This document shows, piece by piece, positions 60,568 to 64,000 of a DNA stretch of 64,000 bases. This DNA comes from Planctomycetaceae bacterium. Lineage in GTDB: Bacteria; Planctomycetota; Phycisphaerae; SM23-33. The DNA is taken from the NCBI GenBank assembly GCA_039680605.1, contig JBDKTA010000025.1:124001-188000 (forward strand), in the 5' to 3' direction. Each line of letters opens with the position of its first letter. The stretch's first letter is position 1. A program made the translations under genes and the position numbers. The notes beneath the pieces are model-generated. The model saw only the letters and a list, made by a program, of their open reading frames with translations. It searched no databases and was not told the origin of the DNA.

Positions 60568-60830
60568 CGGGAAACGACAAACCACAAACAACAAGCTTCA
60601 AACAAAAAGATAAACTACAAGAAGCAAAGAAGCCCCTGGGCAAAAACCTGGGGGCTTTTCTTTTCCCTCGGCACGCGCCGCTTGCGGCTTGGCAGTTTCT
60701 TGCCCACCGACCAACTGCCAAGCCGCAAGCGGCCCAAGAGGCGCTGCACTATTTTCATTTTTCTCTTGGCTTTTTGAGGCTTGTTTGGGATTTGTGTTTT
60801 GTCGTTTGTGTTTTCTCCCTCCCAGGAGCG
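60568..60830. repeat. nested inverted-repeat element between the exported protein and sulfatase genes
   Basis: The outer arms are A-rich and T-rich (aaacgacaaaccacaaacaa at 60568-60587 facing ggatttgtgttttgtcgttt at 60788-60807). Inside are a terminator hairpin and a perfect 21-bp stem (60677-60697 with 60713-60733, 15-nt loop). Similar T-rich words end the gap at 43379-43443. No gene lies within. Confidence 0.75.
60631..60665 (+). terminator. Rho-independent terminator
   Basis: The stem AGCCCCTGGG / CCTGGGGGCT (60631-60640 with 60647-60656, two G-T pairs) has loop CAAAAA and is followed by TTTTCTTTT. It is placed to end the transcript of the gene stopping at 60554. Confidence 0.8.
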
Positions 60831-60834
60831 CTGC

Positions 60835-62391
60835 GTGAATACCAAACCAAACATCCTTTTCATCCTCTCCGACCAGCACAACGCCAAGTACCTCGGGGCG
60901 GCCGGCCACCCGCACGTGCTGACGCCCAACCTCGACCGGATGGCCGCCCGCGGCGTGAGATTCGACGCCGCCGTCGCGCAGAACACCATTTGCACGCCCA
61001 GCCGCGTCTGCCAGCTCTCCGGGCAGTACTGCCACAACCACGGCTATTACGCCCTGCTGGGCCCGCGACCGGCGGGGCTGCCCACCGTGCTGGGGCACTT
61101 CCGCAAGAGCGGCTACCACACGGCCTTCGTCGGCAAGAGCCACGGACCGGAGTACTGGATCGAGGACGACTGCGACGAGTTCCACGACACCACCGATTGC
61201 GCCATCGGCGGGCGCAGCAAGGAGTTCCTGACGTACCTCAAGGGCCGCGGCGTGGATATCACCGCCGACTTCAAGCCCGACGCCGACAATGCCCCCTCGG
61301 TAATTGAATACGAAGACAGCGAGGAGGGCTGGGGCTCGCGAAAGACCATCGACATCATCAAACGAGCCGCCGCCGGGGACAAACCGTTCTTCATGGCCTT
61401 CTGGCCGCCCAAGCCGCACGGGCCCTACACGCCCGCCAAACGCTTCTGGGACCTCTACGACCGCTCGAAGCTCACCCTGCCGCCCAATGCCAACTACGAC
61501 CTGGCCGCGGCGGGCAAGAGCCCGCTGATGCAGAGCGTGACCAACTGGGTTCGCGACAAGTCCGCCGACTACGACGGCGACCGCTGGAACAAGCTCCAGG
61601 GATACCTGGGCAACGTCTCGCAGATCGACCAGTGCGTCGGCGACGTGCTGGCGTTCCTGGACGAAAGCGGTCTGGCCGAGAACACCATCGTCGTCTACTG
61701 CGCCGACCACGGCGACTACGGCTGCGAGCACGGACCCAACGAGAAGGTGCCCGGCATCTGCACCGACGCGGTGACGCGCGTACCGATGATCTGGCAGTGG
61801 CCGGGCCATCTCAAGGCCGCCCACCTGGCCAAGGACGTGGTCGAGACAGTGGACATCGTCCCCACGCTGTGCAGCCTGGCCGGCGTGGCGCCGCTGCAGA
61901 CCGCCGACGGGCGCGACATCTCGGCGATGCTCGCCGGGGAGGCCGGCGACCCCGAGCGCCTGGGCGTGACGGAGTATCCGCTGAGCAAGTCCGTCCGCAA
62001 AGGGCAGTGGCGGTTGGTGTACTATCCGCACGGATATTTCGCAGACACGAAGATGCAGGTTCTGCATCCGGAGAACAACGCCCCCGATGCGCGGGCGCTG
62101 GAGGGTCTGTCGACCGACCGCACGTTCGCCTTCGGCGAGCTGTACGACCTCAAGAACGATCCGTGGGAGATGAAGAATCTGTACTTCGACCCGGCGTATC
62201 AGCACATCGTGCAGCAGCTCCAGCGCGAGCTGATGGACTGGCTGATGTACACCACGCGCCCCGTGACGATGCAGAGCCCCACCGACATCGCCGGCGACCA
62301 GGTCACCCGCCGCTACACCCTGCCGATCAACGCCGACGGTAAGCTCCCCTACCCCCAGTTCCGCCTGGGCCTGGGCGGCCCGCATCTGTAG
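60835..62391 (+). CDS. type I sulfatase (formylglycine-dependent)
   Basis: A 518-residue alkaline-phosphatase-superfamily enzyme cleaving sulfate esters. The modification motif CTPSR (Cys53 to Arg57), followed by VCQLSG, marks a Cys-type sulfatase needing an aerobic or anaerobic formylglycine-generating enzyme (none in the window). Other family blocks: ILFILSDQHNAKYLG at the N-terminus, FVGKSH, PFFMAFWPPKPHGPY and YCADHGDYGCEHG, which carries the metal-binding Asp/His pair. No signal peptide is seen, so it may be cytoplasmic. GTG 60835 is chosen because AGGAG lies 6 nt before it. With the GH29-like genes it suggests use of sulfated fucose-type glycans, for which direct evidence is lacking. 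Confidence 0.95.
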   Translation: MNTKPNILFILSDQHNAKYLGAAGHPHVLTPNLDRMAARGVRFDAAVAQNTICTPSRVCQLSGQYCHNHGYYALLGPRPAGLPTVLGHFRKSGYHTAFVGKSHGPEYWIEDDCDEFHDTTDCAIGGRSKEFLTYLKGRGVDITADFKPDADNAPSVIEYEDSEEGWGSRKTIDIIKRAAAGDKPFFMAFWPPKPHGPYTPAKRFWDLYDRSKLTLPPNANYDLAAAGKSPLMQSVTNWVRDKSADYDGDRWNKLQGYLGNVSQIDQCVGDVLAFLDESGLAENTIVVYCADHGDYGCEHGPNEKVPGICTDAVTRVPMIWQWPGHLKAAHLAKDVVETVDIVPTLCSLAGVAPLQTADGRDISAMLAGEAGDPERLGVTEYPLSKSVRKGQWRLVYYPHGYFADTKMQVLHPENNAPDARALEGLSTDRTFAFGELYDLKNDPWEMKNLYFDPAYQHIVQQLQRELMDWLMYTTRPVTMQSPTDIAGDQVTRRYTLPINADGKLPYPQFRLGLGGPHL

Positions 62392-62535
62392 TAGTGGTGA
62401 GTGGTGAGTGGTGAGTGCTGAGTTGTGGGCCGGGTGCCATGGCGGCCGTTGTTCAGCCGCCATGCTCGCGAAGATGTGATCAGCGGCGACATTCGCCGGC
62501 GCGGTTTCCGGCGTGCGGTTTATGGGAGAGGTCGA
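62392..62535. repeat. gtgagtggtgagt tract and CATGGCGGC hairpin
   Basis: A GTGAGTG short repeat (62396-62420) is followed by the 9-bp stem CATGGCGGC / GCCGCCATG with a 9-nt loop (62438-62464), closely matching 18512-18538. GGGAGAGG at 62524-62531 is the ribosome site of the next gene. Confidence 0.75.
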
Positions 62536-63114
62536 ATGAACGTTGCCGACCGGGACTTGGCGGCGCCTGTGCGGGTGACCTTGCGCGACGGGCGCGAGAT
62601 GACGATACGGCTGCTGGCCGGCGGCGACGGCTCGGCGATAGCCGAGTTCTACGCGTCAATCCCGGTGGAGGATAACCGCTACTACATCGGTCCCTCGGGG
62701 ACGACGCCCGAGAACGCGCGCCTTCGGGCCGCGGCGGCTGACAACGAGTTTGAGGTGGCGCTGGTGCTCGACGGCGGCGACGGGACGATCGACGGCGAGG
62801 CGTGGTATCGCTGGGAAGGGCCCGACGCGGCGAAAAGCCTGTTCGGCATCTGCCTCAGTCGCCGGTGCCAGAACAGCGGCGCAGGGCGGGCGATCATGAC
62901 GCGGCTGCTCGAAGTCGCCGGCCGCCACGGACCGGCAATCATGACCCTGACGGTGCAGAAAGAGAACGTCCGCGCCGTGGCGCTGTATACCCGACTGGGC
63001 TTTCAGATCATCCGCGAGCAGATGCGCCCGGCGCGGCCGGACTGCCCGCCCCTGCCCGAATATTACATGGAACTCCAGGCCCGCGGCGCTCGGGCGGACG
63101 CCCCACCATGCTGA
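62536..63114 (+). CDS. GNAT-family N-acetyltransferase
   Basis: A 192-residue GNAT enzyme transferring an acetyl group from acetyl-CoA. The acetyl-CoA loop is RRCQNSGAGRAIMTRLLEVA (about 113-132, the Q/RxxGxG/A type), followed by LTVQKENVRAVALYTRLGFQ (about 148-167), the typical Asn and Tyr motif B end. The acceptor is unknown. ATG 62536 is selected because GGGAGAGG lies 4-5 nt upstream; the longer frame passes through the hairpin element. The stop overlaps the ceramidase-like gene by 7 nt, so the two are translated from one message. Confidence 0.9.
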   Translation: MNVADRDLAAPVRVTLRDGREMTIRLLAGGDGSAIAEFYASIPVEDNRYYIGPSGTTPENARLRAAAADNEFEVALVLDGGDGTIDGEAWYRWEGPDAAKSLFGICLSRRCQNSGAGRAIMTRLLEVAGRHGPAIMTLTVQKENVRAVALYTRLGFQIIREQMRPARPDCPPLPEYYMELQARGARADAPPC

Positions 63115-64000
63115 CGATAGGAACGGCTGTCAGAGACTTTACGCCCAGCCGCCCGGCGATGCTGTGGGGGCAGATGCACGTGCGCGTCGCCCACGCGGCG
63201 ATGGACCCGCTGACGCTCACGGCGATGGCCATCGAAGGCGATGGCGCCTGCGCGATCGTCATCGCCTGCGATCTGGTGATGGTCACCGCTGAACTCATCG
63301 CGGCTGTGCGCTGCCGCCTGGGGCGCCAGTTGCCGCAGGTGCCGCCCGAGGCGGTGCTGATGGCCGCCACGCATACGCACACGTCGCTGGTCTTCGAGCA
63401 AGGGCACTACGCCCACGGCGGCGGCGACGTGATGACCGCTGCGGAGTGCCTGGAGTTGCTGGTCGATCGCGCCGCCGAGGCGGCTGTCGAGGCCTGGCAG
63501 TCGCGCCGGCCGCGATGCGTCGCGTCGGCGTTCGGGCACGCGGTGGTCGGGCACAACCGCCGGGCGGTCTACGCCGACGGCTCTGCCGTCATGTACGGCC
63601 CGACCAACCGCCCGGACTTCGTCGGCCTGGAGGGCTGCGAAGACCACGGCCTGGACATGCTGTTTGTGCGGGAGCCTCAAGGCCCACTGGCGGCCGTCGT
63701 GTTGACCCTCCCGTGCCCGTCGCAGGTGGACGAGCAATTGAGCGTCTACTCCGCCGACTTCTGGCACGACATCCGCCTGGAGCTTCGACGCCGCCTGGGG
63801 GCGGTGACGGTGCTGGGTCTGTGCGGGGCCGGCGGCGACCAATCGCCGCATTTGCTGCTGGGCGAACCCCAGGAGGAACAGATGCTCCGCCGCCGGGGCG
63901 TCTCACAGAGGCAGGAGATCGCCCTTCGGGTGGCCGACGCGGTCGACCGCGCCCTCGCCTGCACGCCCGAGGCCGCCGACGCGCCCTTCGCCCGCCTGAC
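63108..64000 (+). CDS. neutral/alkaline ceramidase-like protein, 3' end off the window
   Basis: The first 297 residues of a gene continuing past the window edge. The start LTIGTAVRDFTPSRP and the metal-site motif LMAATHTHTS (about 84-93) are those of neutral/alkaline non-lysosomal ceramidase-type proteins found in planctomycetes; the earlier IVIACDLVMV and later GLCGAGGDQSPHLL also fit. True ceramidases cut ceramide to sphingosine and fatty acid, but most bacterial members are uncharacterised amide or ester hydrolases. No signal peptide is evident. The start overlaps the GNAT stop by 7 nt, without its own ribosome site, implying coupled translation. Confidence 0.82.
   Translation, partial: MLTIGTAVRDFTPSRPAMLWGQMHVRVAHAAMDPLTLTAMAIEGDGACAIVIACDLVMVTAELIAAVRCRLGRQLPQVPPEAVLMAATHTHTSLVFEQGHYAHGGGDVMTAAECLELLVDRAAEAAVEAWQSRRPRCVASAFGHAVVGHNRRAVYADGSAVMYGPTNRPDFVGLEGCEDHGLDMLFVREPQGPLAAVVLTLPCPSQVDEQLSVYSADFWHDIRLELRRRLGAVTVLGLCGAGGDQSPHLLLGEPQEEQMLRRRGVSQRQEIALRVADAVDRALACTPEAADAPFARL

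Overview
The window is about 64 kb of GC-rich bacterial chromosome. Its gene content points to Planctomycetota, most likely a Phycisphaerae-type lineage. It has a PVC-type small basic protein of the TIGR04137 kind, an LPS-core assembly operon, a BatA-like protein, a DUF2339 giant membrane protein, secreted GH29-like proteins with a DNRLRE/CBM96-like tail, a one-cysteine sulfatase, an AmmeMemoRadiSam radical SAM enzyme, and many intergenic hairpin repeats. The assignment rests on recognised families, not on a database search. There is no prophage, plasmid replicon, CRISPR array or rRNA operon. One tRNA gene, tRNA-Ser(CGA), is present.

Layout. 1-9.1 kb: end of a metallophosphatase, sialate O-acetylesterase, small unknowns, a large U32 peptidase-family protein carrying an in-frame repeat array, TPR and SPOR-like proteins, small basic protein. 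9.3-18.4 kb: aminotransferase, YbhN-like flippase, Ser/Thr kinase, PPP-like phosphoesterase, YhbY, trpC plus a TPR protein, CPBP protease. 18.8-31.2 kb: GT-C-like membrane protein, pheS, OsmC, rnpA-yidD, LOG protein, lipoprotein, then a tightly overlapped GT9-WaaP-GT4-plsY operon and dprA. 31.5-43.1 kb: a 25-residue Arg/Lys-rich ORF under a good promoter, amrS, a minus-strand run ogt-aconitase-LOG-secreted protein-BatA-like, a PilZ-like protein and an S41 protease. 43.4-48 kb: clpB, a small membrane protein, two HEAT-repeat paralogues (one truncated) and tRNA-Ser. 48-64 kb: accessory glycan region with three GH29-like paralogues, a secreted TIM-barrel candidate, DUF2339, an IS481-like remnant beside an AT-richer gene, a sulfatase, a GNAT enzyme and the start of a ceramidase-like gene.

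How they work together. GT9, the WaaP-like kinase, GT4 and PlsY would build LPS core and phospholipid. The GH29-like proteins, sulfatase and sialate esterase suggest degradation of sulfated or acetylated fucose- or sialate-containing glycans. rnpA/yidD, yhbY, pheS, clpB and tRNA-Ser are housekeeping genes.

The most unusual property is the non-coding DNA. Almost every gap carries one of several dispersed hairpin families, and at least two copies have become protein-coding: six 33-bp units inside the U32 gene and one 33-bp module forming the tail of the GT9 gene. Upstream of clpB lies a 155-bp nested palindrome with cloverleaf geometry. Several genes have sigma70-like promoters with 16-18 bp spacers, and some start 6-8 nt after a -10 box, suggesting leaderless transcripts.
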